A stretch of 64,000 nucleotides of DNA from Areca catechu (lineage: Eukaryota; Streptophyta; Magnoliopsida; Arecales; Arecaceae). The notes below the pieces were generated by a model. The model was not told the origin of the DNA. It made no database searches and saw nothing but the letters and a program-made list of their open reading frames with translations. The position numbers and the translations under genes are program-made. Of this stretch, positions 12,292 through 24,454 are shown in pieces. The stretch spans positions 64,620,088 to 64,684,087 of the forward strand of contig CM038040.1 of the NCBI GenBank assembly GCA_021397845.1, read 5' to 3'. Position 1 is the first letter of the stretch. The number at the start of each line of letters is the position of its first letter.

Positions 12292-13810
12292 TGTTAACTC
12301 CTGTATTGATTTTGATGATTAACAAAATACTTAAGTATATTTGAGTTCTAATAGTTTGTTAAAGTATGTTTTATCAGAAAAAGTTACTCATCAAGTTAAC
12401 TGAATGGATTGCTTGTCAAATAGTTAAAGAAGTCCTCTTTATGGATGAAACATTAAAGATAAATGGACTTGAGTACATAAGAATGGCTTGAAAAGACTTA
12501 TGTTTTAAGTTTGAAGAAGATTCAGCAGAGTTTCAGTTCAATTTCAGAAAGTTTCAACAAGTGTCGACTCAAAATTTTGACTCACTGTGCAAGTATCAAC
12601 TCACAGAAGCCTGAGCCGACATACAAAAAAAGTCTCAGATGGCATGGTTGAAGTGTCGACTCATGCAGCTCAAGTGTCGGCTCATGTGTCGACTCAAGGC
12701 CTAAGATAAATTTTTCACAAAACATGCTGAATTTCAAGACTTCCCTCAAGTGTCAACTCATGAAAGCAAAGTGTCGACTTAAGTGTCAACTCACCAGATC
12801 AGGTGTCGACTCACTTAAGATTTTTAGAGAGCTTCAAGAAACTTTTTTGAACTAAGTGTCGATTCCAGGTATCGACTCATGACCTAAAATGTCGACACTT
12901 GCAGTTCTAGTGAACAGTAACACTAGTTTTTTGAAATCCAAAATTTGTCCTTTTCATCACCAATGGCTAGTTTCTCCTCTCCAATGATCATAAACTGCCA
13001 TTTAAGCCTTGGGATGGTATTTAAAGAGGATAAATCTCAAGTAGAAAGTAACTAATGAAAAAAAAAGAAAAAAGAAGAGTATTCACTCCAATATTCATTG
13101 AGAGCAACTACTTTTAAGTGAAAAGAAGCCTTCAAGCATTCAAAGCAATCAAGAGCATTCAAGTCCAACCATTTGAGTATTGATTAAGGCTTCAACAACT
13201 TGAAGACAAGCAACTTCAAACAGCTTCAAAGAGATAACAACTTTTATTTGAAAGCTGTCTTGTATTTCTTACTATCTTACTTGTCTTTTGTTGAGGTTGG
13301 TTGGTGAGCCTGTGTATTAAAACTAACAAAGATTTTGGTGAGCCTTGAGAAAACCAAAGAAGTTTTTGGTTAGCCTTGAGAAAATCAAAGAGGTTGTTGG
13401 TGAGCCTAAGTTACAAAACCAACTAGATTTTTGGTTAGCCCATAAAATCAAAGGAGTTTTGACTTGTATTCCCGGTGAAAACAAGTTGGGTTTGATTAGT
13501 AAGCCCGGAAAACTAATTGGCTGTAATCAAGGATGATTATAGTGAATTCCCAAGGAAAGCTTAGGGAGTGGATGTAGGTGCCTTGGTGTGCACCGAACCA
13601 CTATGCTTCTTGGTGTTTGTGGTTGCTTGTTCTCTAGTTACTTTCTCTTACTTTTATTGCATTTACTTATCTATTTTCCACTGCATACTCAAGAAGAGCA
13701 CAAAACACTTGTATTACACTAGCACTTGAATTATTTTTTTGAATTGGCACATATCTTGCAAAAGTTTTTGAAACCCAATTCACCCCCCCTCTTGGGTTGC
13801 TTACTAGGCA
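12292..13810 (+). repeat. Copia-1 3' LTR
   Basis: Starts TGTTAACTCC and ends TTACTAGGCA; collinear with 2561-4076. It carries the same half-palindrome cluster (about 12560-12900). The two LTRs differ by many scattered substitutions, so the insertion is not recent. Confidence 0.9.
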
Positions 13811-15950
13811 AGAAGAACCCAAGAAGATGTGATTGATTCTTCTTTCTATCTTTTTTTTTCTCTTTCTTTATTAGGTATGGTGCATTCCATGATGAAGTCT
13901 ACAAGGACTTGAGTTTCCATACTAGAACAAGGTTTGTGTTCAATATCAAACTATTCTAATTTAATTGCCCACTTGGCTAAGCACCCTAATGTGTCTGGCC
14001 TTTGAAGTACGGACTTTAGAGGCTGATCTATCAAGATAACTATAGAATGAGACCAGAAATATGGCCCAAGCCTCTTTGATATAATAACAAGAGGATAGAT
14101 CATCTTCTTAGCCTTGGGTATCTCAATTCTGCATCCCTTAATATTTTACTGGTATAATAGATGGGCTTTTATATACCTATATCTTCTCTAATAAAAATAG
14201 GGTAAATGGTAGTTGGAGAAACAGATAAGTAAATGTAAAATTTCTCACATTCTTCAATCTTGATAGCAATGAAGGGGAGCTAAGATACTTCTTTAGATCT
14301 TCAAAGATTGATCAGCAACTTTCGAACCACTCAAAGTTGTCAATATATCTTATGACCTTGAAGAATGGCATGCATTTTTTAATTGATCAAGAGATAAATT
14401 GGCTGAGCAAGCCAATGCAACCAATTAAGCATTAAACCTCCTTCTTGTTTTAAGGGTACTTTATCTTTAAAAGTTCTTGGATTTTTTCAAGGTTAGCTTT
14501 AACTCCTCTTTGAGTCACCATGAAGTCCAAAGACTTCCCTAACATAACTCTGTATGAACACTTATTTGGATTGAACTTCATCTAATATCATCTTAATTTA
14601 TTAAAAGGCTCTTCTAGATTGTCTATGCGATGATGACTCTTTGTACTCTTAACGAGCATATCATCAATACAAACTTCCATGTTTCATCCTATCTAGTATT
14701 TGAGGACTCTATTTACCAGGTGCTGGTAAGTGACTCCATAATTTTTTAGCCCAAAAGGTATCATCTTGTAATAGTAGAGTCCTCTTTCCATTATGAAGGA
14801 TGTCTTCTCTTCATCCTCTTCTATCATTCAGATCTGATTGTATCATGAAAAAGCATCCACAAAGCTTAGTAATTTATGTTTGAAAGTGATATCAACTAGT
14901 TCGTCAATTCTTAGCAAGAGCTAGCTATTTTTTGAATAGGCTTTGTTAAAATTTGTATAGTCGATGCTGATTCTCCACTTGCCAATTGCCTTCTTGACCA
15001 TAACCACATTTGCTATCCAATATGGGTAATGGATTTCTTTGATGAAGCCTACTTTTAGAAATTTGTCCACTTCCTCTTCAATGGCTTTTTATTTTCTAAG
15101 ACAAAACTTCTTTTTTTCTATTTAATAGAGGGTAAAGAGGGTCCACACACTAAGTTTGTGGATGATAACATCACGAGATATACCTGGCATATTGGTAACT
15201 GTCCAAGTAAAGACATTGGCATTAGCCTGAATAAACATAATCAACTACTCTTTGACTTTAGGTGCTAGGAGAGATCTAATTTGTATAGTCTTATTTGGGT
15301 TATCTCTCAAAAGGATGCTCATTAACTATTGGACAGGCTCCCCTCTATCGGTGATGTCTTTCCTAGATTCTAGCTCATTTTCCTATAGGACCCCAATTTG
15401 TTCCTAGATCTTAATAGTAGCAAGAAAACACTACCCCGTTATCATTTGGTCTCCTCTGATTTTTTCAACTTTACACCTAGTTAGGAAGCAGACAAGCAGG
15501 TGGTAGGTGGAGACTACCATCTTTAATGCATTTAACACTGGTCATCCAAGAATGGCATTATAGGTTGATGGTATTCAGATAACCAAGAAATTCAATAGGA
15601 CTATTGCTTATCTAGGTGGTTGACTTGCAGTCACCAGTAAGGAAATTTCTCCTTCTATAACAATTGAGTTTCTAGAGAATCTGATAAGTGGGTTATTTAC
15701 CCTCTTCAGCCTTTCAAGTGACAGTTTCATTTTTTGGAAAGCATCATAACACAAGATGTCGATAGAGCTCTATCATCAACTAAAATTTATTTTATATCAT
15801 AGTTGGCCACCATTATTATGATGATGACTGCATCATTATATGGGATTTGAATCTCCCTTACATTATCATTAGAAAAGGTGATAATTTCTTCAATAAAAGA
15901 ACTAGTAAGCACTACTTGATGCCTCCTTTCAGGTGTCTCCTCACACTATC
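13811..15950 (-). pseudogene. G1 protease and reverse transcriptase remnant
   Basis: On minus, the segment near 15050-14900 reads WIANVVMVKKAIGKWRISID, the RT fingers. Near 14678-14654 EVCIDDML is the catalytic box, with the usual Tyr of YxDD changed to Cys and both Asp kept. Around 13900-13830 comes the QVLVDFIMEC connection to RNase H. Upstream, 15870-15759 gives MVANYDIKFILVDD, the protease region, with the glycine after Asp lost (DNGSS-type motif changed to DDRAL). RT would copy element RNA into DNA in cytoplasmic particles. Stops occur throughout. The placement directly before the RNase H piece at 2560 confirms that copia-1 split one pol. Confidence 0.8.
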
Positions 15951-16059
15951 CCTCTACTTCCCTATCTAAGATCATGCCAATTGTCTTAGTGGTTGGTAGT
16001 TTACTTAGCTCAAGTTCTTGCTTAGGATGCATTTGAGAGACTCTTCTTTCTTTTGGCTA

Positions 16060-17443
16060 TTAATGTTTTTATTAAGGTAACCCCTACAAATCTGGTTATC
16101 AATTTTCTATTTCGGCTACGGTAGTCTTCTATGTCATGACCATGATCTTTATGGAAGCGATGGTATTTACTCTTCTTCCTCTTCTATGGAGGATCTCACA
16201 TAGATAGTGGTCAGTGTGATAGTTTTTATTCTCAATCTCCATCAAAATTTAAGATTGAGAGGTAGTTAGAGGGGTGTAACTAGTGAATTATAATAAGGTT
16301 GATTTTTGTTTGAATTCTTCGGGAGTCTGCTAGCTTCTAGCTAAATGTGAGTTTCTCCCTCATGAGCTCACTTCTTCCTACTTTGCTTCTTATTAGATGT
16401 GTATATCCTAGAAGTCAATTTGACTGACATATTATAATTTCTAAGACATTATTTATACTTAATCAAATATTTATCAATAAAGTTATGCCTTTTTCTATTC
16501 ATGTTTTATATATCCATGAATCGTTCATGGAGTTAATGGACGACATATTCTCAAGAGTTAAGAATTTAAGATATATGTCATTATAGGTTAATTCCTAAAT
16601 GCTTCCAATTGTTAGATCATTAAGGAGATGGTGATCAATCTATCAAGATCAGTGCATTGATCGCTTCCCTTTCGGGTAGATAAGCCTCAAGTCTATAATG
16701 TAGGGATGCTAAAGCAAGAGTATGGTATTGTTAGAGAACAATGGTACTGAGTATGACTAAAGAATGAGAAGTCACATGGATGTCTACTCATTCATTAGTG
16801 ACTTCTTGATGTTGTAGTTGTTTGAGTACTTCCTTAACTTGTGGTATCTCAATCACTCATAGTGGGGCTGCTAAAATTTGATAAATATATAAACATGATC
16901 CCTAGCCATTTGGAATCTTATGGTATACATTGGTTATAGTAAGTTCACTATAGGAGTTGGGACTTTACCTATAGGAGATCTATTAGGTCTTAGTAGTTGA
17001 GGAATAGTCCTATATGATCTAAGAGGCCGAGTCCTTAAGTCTATGGCCATAATAGCATGATAATAGAAAGAGTTTCTATGAAAATTATGACTATGCTCAA
17101 GTTGATTAAGTCTAGCATATGACGGATGCTTAAGGTCCAATGAGATTCCATGACCTACATTCTATCAGGACTCTCAATAAAGAAGCTTGATTACACAGTA
17201 ACTATACCTAGAGATTCATCCTTCTATTCTACTAGATTGCTACCATATACTACTAGATATTACTAGTGGATTGTGGGAACTCATTTGAGTCATTTTTAGA
17301 TCAATAATCCATATTAAGGTTGAGCTTGAATTGTTCCGATCCATCGAAAGCATTTCAATGATACAATGATGGAGATCATTGTTTGTCTTATGACCAGATA
17401 GAATGGAACCTGAGGGATCATATATAATACGGACTTGACCTGA
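16060..17443 (-). pseudogene. G1 gag remnant
   Basis: At about 16165-16060 minus reads YHRFHKDHGHDIEDYRSRNR, the decayed gag-tail motif (F-H-x-D-H-G-H-x-T-E-x-C) typical of Tat-like gypsy elements. G3 has the same motif near 49430-49470. The rest toward 17443 is fragmented, with a 68-codon frame at 16934-17140 and no certain domain. The upstream part is separated by element A at 17444; 17439-17443 is A's left target duplication. Confidence 0.6.
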
Positions 17444-18458
17444 TGATGAGGGACAAAAACATGCAAGGGATGTGGGATGAACATGAAAGAATTCCAGATC
17501 TATATAAGCAATGATTTTTTGATTTTGAGGGGGTTTTATTCCCAAAAACAAATAAGAATAATCTATGGTTTCATATAAGGACTAATTCTACCCGCAGATA
17601 TGAAACTAACAAAGTAAAAAAGAATAGAAGAGTATTAGGGTTAAGAAATACCTATTAGACATATGTTCAAATTCAATACAAAGTAAAAAAGAAAAGAAGA
17701 GTCTTAGGGTTAAGAAACATCTAACAAAGTAAAAAAGAAAAGAAGAGTCTTAGGGTTAAGAAACACCTATTAGACATATGTTCAAATTCAATACATCAGA
17801 AAAAGTGAGGAGGGAAGGGTTAGTTTACCTAGCAATGATTCTTCTTGTGTTGTAGAAGTGATCTCACATCTCGGATCGGCGCCTGGATGACAAAGCCATT
17901 TTCCCTTGGATCCGTCGACTTTTTATCAGCTAGTTTCAGGGGTAAGGAAAATCTCATCCAGAGGGTGTGGCACTAGAGGGATCTTGCAAATAATTATTAT
18001 TAGGGATTCTGAAGTTAAGACAAATATGAAACTGGAAATTGGCAAAGAAGACAAGACAGGAGGGGGTAGAAGATGGATGGCATCCTATTTTGACGGAGGA
18101 TGCCTAGAGCTTGGATCTGGTGGCCTGGAGGGGAGGACGCCTGGCAGGAGGATGATGCCTGGAGGATGATGGTGGGCATCCAAGGGTCTTAGGCTGATTG
18201 GTGTTGGCAGCCAAGGATGGATTGAAGAAGGGGGCAGCCAAGGGGAAGAAGGAATATGATGGGCTTCCTCGGGCTTGGATATGATTGGGGTGGCTAGGGT
18301 TGGGTTTGGGTTGCACCTCACATGCCCTCCTTGCAGAGTGAATATGGGCCTCACACCTTCTCCCTCACGGAGCATCAACACATAAATGCGCAGAAAATTA
18401 GAAGAAAATAAACTCTCTCTTTTTTTCATTCATCAAAGTTGTGAATTACAAGGGGGAG

Positions 18459-19711
18459 TGATGGGGACATCAAAATCCATCAGGGTTTTTTCTTTTTTCT
18501 CCTAGATTTTTTTATTTTATTTTATATTTTTTTATTCCAGCTATTCCACCTATCCTCGCTATTCTCATTTTATTCTATGTTTATCCCTGACTTATTCCTT
18601 TGTTATTTCTGTCATCTTCTTCCTCTATCCGTTGCCCAGATCACCTTCTTTCAACCTTATCCTGGCCGATCCATCAACACCGCCACCGCTCAACCCATGC
18701 AATTGGAGCCGCATTGCCACCATCCCCGCCATCTCCGTTCAGAGCATACCATGCTACTCAGCCATTCCAACTGTCCGATCCACCCCTATTGCCACGGTGA
18801 CTACCATCTCCGCCGTGCCACCATCCACCTCCCACCACGATGATCTCTGCCACCATCTCCACTATCGTCGGAAGCCTTTCTGCCGCCCGTCCGTGCCGAC
18901 TCCCTGTGCCACCAGTCATGGCCTTCTCCATTGTCCCCGCCTCCCCAGTCGACGAAGACCACAGGATCCAAGCCTCTGCAACCCGGTCGGAAAATAGGGT
19001 CTCTCGAGAAGGAGAACTCCAGGAGGGATTGAAGGCTTTCATACCTCCGGCCCCTCCTCCCCATCCGTCACCTCCTGTTCCACGATCACAGGGAGAGGAA
19101 TTTGCATGGATCTCAGAGCTGCATGCTTCTCAGAGTTGCACGCTTCTCAAAGCAAGAATTTTCTGCAAAGTTATCAAGCTTGCATAGATTTCAGAGCAGC
19201 TCAGCATGGATGGATCTTGATAAATTTGGGTTATATTTTATTTATTTTAATTTGGATGTAGTGATTAGTTTGAAATTATTTTAATTCAAGTTTTTTTTAA
19301 ATTAGATTATTAGTTTGAAGTTTGTTAGGATTTGGATAGGTTTCATCTTTATCATGTAAGAGGGTTTGAAAGTCTATAAATACCACCCTCAATCATTTGT
19401 AAAAATTTGGTGAATAAAGATGAGTGTTTAGAAAAGAGCATTTCTTTTCGTTTGCCCCGCATGGGGAGGGTGTTAGGCCCATTTTCCTTTGCCTTTGGGT
19501 GTTGAGGGGTGTGAGACCCTATTCCTTTGCTTTCGAGCGTCGAGGGGTGTGAGACCCTATTCCTTCGCTTTCGAGTGTCACGGGGTATGAGGCCCTTTTT
19601 CTTTGTTCTTCGGAACATCCAGGGTATGAGACCCTAGTTATCCCTTTCTTGACCCTAATCCCAAGAGATTTCTCAGCTCTCCAACGATCATCCTAGCCTT
19701 GTCCCCCATCA
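18459..19711 (+). repeat. Element B left LTR
   Basis: TGATGGGGACATC ... CCCCCATCA. A TATA box (TATAAATA) lies at about 19374-19381. Downstream, a 38-bp unit containing GTGAGACCCTATTCC is repeated about five times at 19455-19640. The GC-rich, Pro/Ser-coding-looking middle (18640-19100) is also present in the right LTR and is not a supported gene. Confidence 0.9.
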
Positions 19712-19831
19712 ATTTGGTATTAGAGCGGGAGAGGATTAGGGATAGAGAAAAAAAGAAAAAAAATAAAAAAAGAGAGAGTTGCAGCATCAAGCCTGACTCG
19801 ATGGAGTCGAGTTTTTCTCATCCCAGGAGAA
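19712..19831 (+). promoter_or_regulatory. Element B internal region: primer site and polypurine tract
   Basis: TTGGTATTAGAGC directly after the LTR is a one-mismatch Met-tRNA primer site. An A/G-rich spacer follows, then CCCAGGAGAA abutting the right LTR, the same polypurine tract as in elements A and C. These signals are the minimum for reverse transcription by another element's enzymes. Confidence 0.85.
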
Positions 19832-21065
19832 TGATGGGGACATCAAAATCCATCATAATTTTTTTTTCTCCTAGATTTTTTTATTTTATATTATATTTTT
19901 TTATTCTAGCTATTCCATCTATCCTCGCTATTCTGGTTTTATTCCATGTTTATCCCTGACTTATTTCTTTGATATTCCTATCATCTTCTTCCTCTATCCG
20001 TTGCCTAGATCACCTTCTTTCAACCTTATCCCGACCGATCCATCAACACCGCCACTACCCAGCTCGTGCAATCAGAGTCGCGCTGCCACCGTCCTAGCCA
20101 TCTCCGTTCAGAGCAGACCGTGCCACCCGGTCATTCTAGCCATCCGATCCACTGCTGCTACCATGGTGACTGCCATCTCCACCGTGCCGTCATCCACCTC
20201 TCCCCACGACGATCTCCGTCGCCATCTCCACTACTGCCAGAAGCCTTTCTGTCGCTCGTCCGTGCTGACGCCCTGTGCCACCAGCCACAACCTTCCTCGT
20301 TGTCCTCACCTCCCTAGTTGACGAAGACCACAGGATCCAAGCCTCCATGGCCCCACTAGAAAATAGGGTCTCTCAGGAAGGAGAACTCCATGAGGGATTG
20401 AAGGCTTTCAGACCTCCGACCTCTCTTCCCCATCTGCCGCCTCCTGTTCCACGATCACAGGGAGAAGAATTTGCATGGATCTCAGAGTTGCATGCTTCTT
20501 AGAGCAAGAATTGTTTGCAAAGTTATCAAGCTTGCACAAATTTCAGAGCAGCTCAGCATGGATGGATCTTGATAAATTTGGGTTATATTTTATTTATTTT
20601 AATTTGGATGTAGTGATTAGTTTGAAATTATTTTAATTTCAAGTTTGTTTTAAATTAGATTATTAGTTTGAAGTTTGTTAGGATTAGGATAGATTTCATC
20701 TTTATCTTGTAAGAGGGTTGGAAAGTCTATAAATACCGCCCTTAGTCATTTGTAAAAATTTGATGAATAAAGATAAGTTTTTAGAAAAGAGCGTTTCTTT
20801 TCGTTCACCTTGCATGGGGAGGGTGTTAGGCCCATTTTTCTTCACCTTTGGGCGTCGAGGGGTGTGAGATCCTATTCCTTTACTTTCGAGCATCGAGGGG
20901 TGTGAGACCTTATTCCTTCGCTTTCAAGCATCGCAGGGTATGAGACCCTTTTCCTTTGTTCTTTGGAACATCGTGAGGTTTGAGGCCTTAGTTATCCCCT
21001 TCTTGATCCTAATCCCAAGAGACTTCTAAGCTCTCTAATAATCCTCCTAGCCTTGTCCTCCATCA
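19832..21065 (+). repeat. Element B right LTR
   Basis: Collinear copy of 18459-19711, ending CCTCCATCA. It carries the TATA box near 20727 and the 38-bp repeats at about 20815-20995. The LTRs differ at many positions, more than those of element C. Confidence 0.9.
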
Positions 21066-21829
21066 GGAAGGGGGTGGGTATTTATAGATTTACCCAGGTC
21101 CCTGGACTCCCTAACAGATTGGGATTACAAAACTTGAGGGCCAAGAAAACTCAATTCCCTATTGGACTTGGAATGGCTTGAATCCTCTTGGGCCAGGGTA
21201 GCAACTCCATGTGGTCTTGAGCGGCCTCCTTGTAGGCTTGGGTGCATCAATTCCAGGTGGGCATGGGCTAGCCTGGGGCACCAACTTGCTTGAACCTTGG
21301 ACTGGAGCGTTGGGCTGGGGAGGGCACCAACTGAACTTGGACTAGAAGGGCACTAACTTGATAGGCTTGGCAGCATGAAAGGACCCCGACGTTGATTTAT
21401 GGGGAACTTAGGGTGCCAATGATGGTGAACTTGAGTAGGGGCCCAAGTGCATGAAGTATAGCTATAGTTGGGGGGACTTGGTGAATCTCCTGGTCTGGTA
21501 ACTCTCCTCTTGGATCTTGACTTGAATAAAAATTACAGGACTCATTGGATTGAAACAAGGGACTTACTTGACTAAGTGGACTCAACTGGACTCAGTTGTC
21601 TCACTTTATTATAAGACTCACTTTTCAATACAGGACTCAATTGCCTTACTTTAGTAAGTAACTCAGGACTAATGGACTTTACAGGATTCAATAAGCAAAT
21701 GAACTCAATTGACCTGATGGACTCAAAAAAATGGACTGACTTTCCAACACATGAATCAGAAATCTTCATGAAACCCTGAAATCTTTGTCTGATCCTGATG
21801 TCCCCATTAATTCTCCCGGGGTGGGAGGA

Positions 21830-22500
21830 ACTTGACTCTATTAAGAAAGGGTCAATCTGCTCTGGTACTACTCAAATAGGTCTGGGTTGAGGCGTTGTGG
21901 ATCCTCTAGAGTGATCCACACATCCTCAGATTCTGGTCGACCTTGCCAACAAATCAAGTAACGTGGTAGCCTTTGATCCAGGTACTATTAGCTTGGTCAT
22001 CTAGGATACGCTCAATCTTTTTCTTATCCAAGCTAATTTAGTGGACACTCAGGGATGGGTTCGCTCTCAAAGAAAGGGTTAGGTCTAAAGGCTCACTGGG
22101 TATTATTGCTAGTTCCCTATGCTCAACTAAGTTTGAGATATTGAAGGTTAAGCTAATACCAAATTCGGTGGTAACTTGAGCATTAGGTCCAACTTTCTTT
22201 ATCATTTTGAAAGATCCAGCTCCATAGGCATGTAGCCTAATCATTACAAAATTTTCTTAGTGAACTCTCTTACTCTTTTCGGGAATTAACCATGTTTTGA
22301 TAAATGTCATTGCTCACATTAATCTTATGGCCAATTCCTTATGCAGATCTCTAATCATGCAGTGCAAATGGCTCACAAGAACACCTAATGGACTACAGGG
22401 TCGACTAAACCTCTAACTACAACTGGGTGTCTGACCCTTGGTTGGTGGATGACATGCAGATGAAAACTTGGCATGAACTCCTAATAGATGCCATAGGGTC
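21830..22500 (-). pseudogene. Element A integrase C-terminus and chromodomain
   Basis: From 22500 leftward on minus the frame reads KTLWHLLGVHAKFSSACH, the end of an integrase catalytic core, then a decayed linker. Next comes MIRLHAYGAGSFKMIKKVG (22244-22180), the GPY/F-type integrase C-terminal module. From about 22030 to 21870 follows a chromodomain: KKIERILDD, then after a frameshift RYLICWQGRPESEDVWI and PQRLNPDLF. Chromodomains at this place in chromovirus integrases are thought to steer insertion to marked chromatin. The upstream catalytic Asp residues are missing, so this is not an active integrase. Confidence 0.85.
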
Positions 22501-22502
22501 TT

Positions 22503-24454
22503 CTAGAAGTAGGATGCAAACCTAACATGCTTAATGGACTGATGCAACATGCTAACCTCTATAAAATGTAATCTAATGGCCCTAGAAACTTTAGAAGCCT
22601 CAAGAAAAGGCAGGAAATAGGATGTGGATTCAGGGTTAGCTTGGTAGGGTATGAAATAAGAAGAGGGTTCGAGGTTGATCGGGTAGGGTAGGAGATAAGA
22701 AGAGGTTTCAGGGATTAGTCCTAGATTAATGGGGTTGGCCTTAAAGGTTGGACACTGAGTTACATCTACAGGGAATAAAGGGTCCACCTTATGGAAGAAT
22801 GGATCATTAATTTCAGGAAAGAAATCTTCATTTGGGACCAAAGGAGTGACTTCACCTTGAGGATACCGGATTAAAGAAATCATGTCCTCAATAAGTTCCT
22901 CTGGTTCTTGAGTCTCTAGACTAAGCTTTACGATCTGATTTTTTTCTAAGGTTTCCTCAAGTAAGGCTCTAACAGCAGTAGTGTCATGGTTTTCTTCCTC
23001 TAACTGTACTTCCAACACAGCTTCAATTTGAGGATCTTCCTCAAGGACAGCTTCAATCTAGGTAATTTCTTGTGGGTCAACTAATTCTGGGTCTACCCTA
23101 TGTATTTCCTTTGTAATGTTAGCCTTAGGAATAAATGGGATAGTAGGGGTGGATCGACTAAGGGGAACTTGACTAGTACTTGGCTGATAGCTAGGGGTAC
23201 TAATCCTATTAGGTTTGGGTCGACTAAAGGGAACCTGGCTAGTACTTGGCTGATAGCTAGGGGTAATAATCCTATCGGGTTTCCTTTGTAATGTTAGCCT
23301 TAAGAATAAATGGGACAGTAGGGGTGGATCGACTAAGGAGAACTTGACTAGTACTTGGCTAATAGCTAGGGGTACTAATCCTATCAGGTTTGGGTCGACT
23401 AAAGGGAACCTGGCTAGTACTTGGCTGATAGCTAAGGGTACTAATCCAATCGGGTTCGGGTCAACTAAGGAGAACTTAACTAGTACATGGCTAATATCTA
23501 TAGGTGCTAACCCTATCGGGTTCGGGTTGACTAAGGGAAACTTGACTAGTACCTGGCTAATATCTAGGGGTACTAATCCTATTGGACTCAAGTCAATGGG
23601 CTATGGGTTCATTCTGCTCATAGAACATGGATTCAGATCTATGGGTTATGGGTCTCTTGGACTCATAGGAATGGATAGGGATCGATGGGCTATGGGTCCA
23701 CTAGGCTCATATAACATGGGTAGGGACCGATGGCCTATGGGTCCACTGGGCTTATAGGATATGGGCTCAGATCGATGGGTTATGGGTTCCTTAGGCTCAT
23801 AGGATATGGGCTCAAATCCATGGGTTATGGGTCTCTTGGGCTCATAGGGTATGGGTTTATACTTAGATACAGGCTTAGGTCCTTGACTTGGCTTATGCCA
23901 TTGTTCTAAGGGTCTCTAATGATATGGTACAAGAAGGTACTTCTTTTTAAGTTAGCTTTTCATTGCTCTTCAAGTAGCTATAGGTATTTCTCCTCTATTT
24001 CTAGTCATCATTTCAACATTACCCCAGTATATTCTAGCCTGGCGAACTAACTTGAGTTTAGCAAACTTAAACTTCCTTTCTTTAGCCATTAGATCCCTCT
24101 TAAAATACTGATCCATGCCTTTTTCCCAATCAAGGTTATCCTCAAGATAAAGATCGCCACCAAAAGTAGGTGCTTCTACCTAATGTTCTTAGTGGCTCTC
24201 TCATCTTGACCCATGAAATCATAATTGGGTCTCCTCAGACTAAGATCCCAGATTGGGTCATGGCATGGGGCTCTCCTAGGGTTGGGAGGTGTGGGAAAAG
24301 GTGACTCAAGTTTTGGTTTACTATGGGTCTTACATGTTTTTTCGAAGTTTCCAAGACGTTTATCCATCGGATCAAACCTAGTATTCAATTGGGCGCACGA
24401 TTGGGTGAATTGTTCAATCATGGTCCTAAGAAAGGTTTCATAGTTAGGTTCCAT
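22503..24454 (-). pseudogene. Element A gag-like ORF with in-frame repeats
   Basis: A likely start at 24454 gives MEPNYETFLRTMIEQFTQSC, a short coiled-coil-like N-terminus similar in style to chromovirus gag. Two in-frame repeat blocks follow: a 45-bp (15-residue) unit of the form YEPKEPITHRSEPIS at about 23850-23625, and a 66-bp (22-residue) unit around PIGLVPLAISQVL at about 23590-23130. The final part (23018-22503) is acidic and ends SYFLPFLEASKVSRAIRLHF ... RFASYF, running straight into integrase sequence. Element C's ORF ends in the same way. No zinc knuckle, protease or RT is seen. Stops separate the blocks. Probably a structural protein remnant of unknown detailed role. Confidence 0.65.

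Larger units (their letters stand above)
2561..13810 (+). mobile_element. Copia-1: SIRE-like Ty1/copia retrotransposon
   Basis: An 11.25-kb element with two ~1.52-kb LTRs (2561-4076, 12292-13810), a Met-tRNA primer site, gag, pol in copia order (protease, integrase, RT, RNase H), a third ORF after pol and a polypurine tract before the 3' LTR. The long LTRs, coiled-coil gag extension and extra ORF are features of the SIRE lineage. Flanks are AGAAT (2556-2560) and AGAAG (13811-13815), a 4/5 match consistent with an aged 5-bp duplication. Many stops and frameshifts make it non-functional. It is nested in G1 and related to G4 at 50973-61456, which is in opposite orientation. Confidence 0.9.
18459..21065 (+). 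mobile_element. Element B: LTR-dominated miniature retrotransposon
   Basis: Two LTRs (1253 and 1234 bp) flank only 120 bp, which hold a primer site, a purine-rich spacer and a polypurine tract and no gene. Flanks are GGGAG (18454-18458) and GGAAG (21066-21070). The undisturbed sister LTR of A reads through this point (near 31591-31600) with a single GGAAG, which proves the insertion boundaries. The structure resembles TRIM/SMART-like non-autonomous elements, but with unusually long LTRs. Small frames inside the LTRs (18577-19187, 20001-20502) overlap on both strands and show no domains. Confidence 0.9.
17444..21809 (-). repeat. Element A 3' LTR, split by element B
   Basis: Pieces 17444-18458 and 21066-21809 are collinear with A's other LTR. 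The end at 21809 has CATCA decayed to CATTA. A 70/45-bp unit beginning AAAGTAAAAAAG is repeated at 17611, 17681 and 17726, where the sister LTR has a single copy. Together the pieces are about 1.75 kb, against about 1.62 kb for the sister. Confidence 0.88.

Noticed and set aside
18577..19187. Overlapping Pro/Ser/His-rich open frames on both strands
   Set aside because: They lie inside an LTR, are mirrored on the opposite strand because of GC-rich sequence, and recur with breaks in the other LTR (20001-20502); no domain is visible.
21830..22050. Host chromodomain protein gene
   Set aside because: The chromodomain is attached to an integrase C-terminal module and ends at a polypurine tract and LTR, so it belongs to element A.
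23100..23757. Plus-strand frames of 63 and 137 codons with repeated TSTWLIARGTNPI-like units
   Set aside because: They are shadows of the minus-strand 22-residue repeats; both strands stay open because of the 66-bp periodicity.
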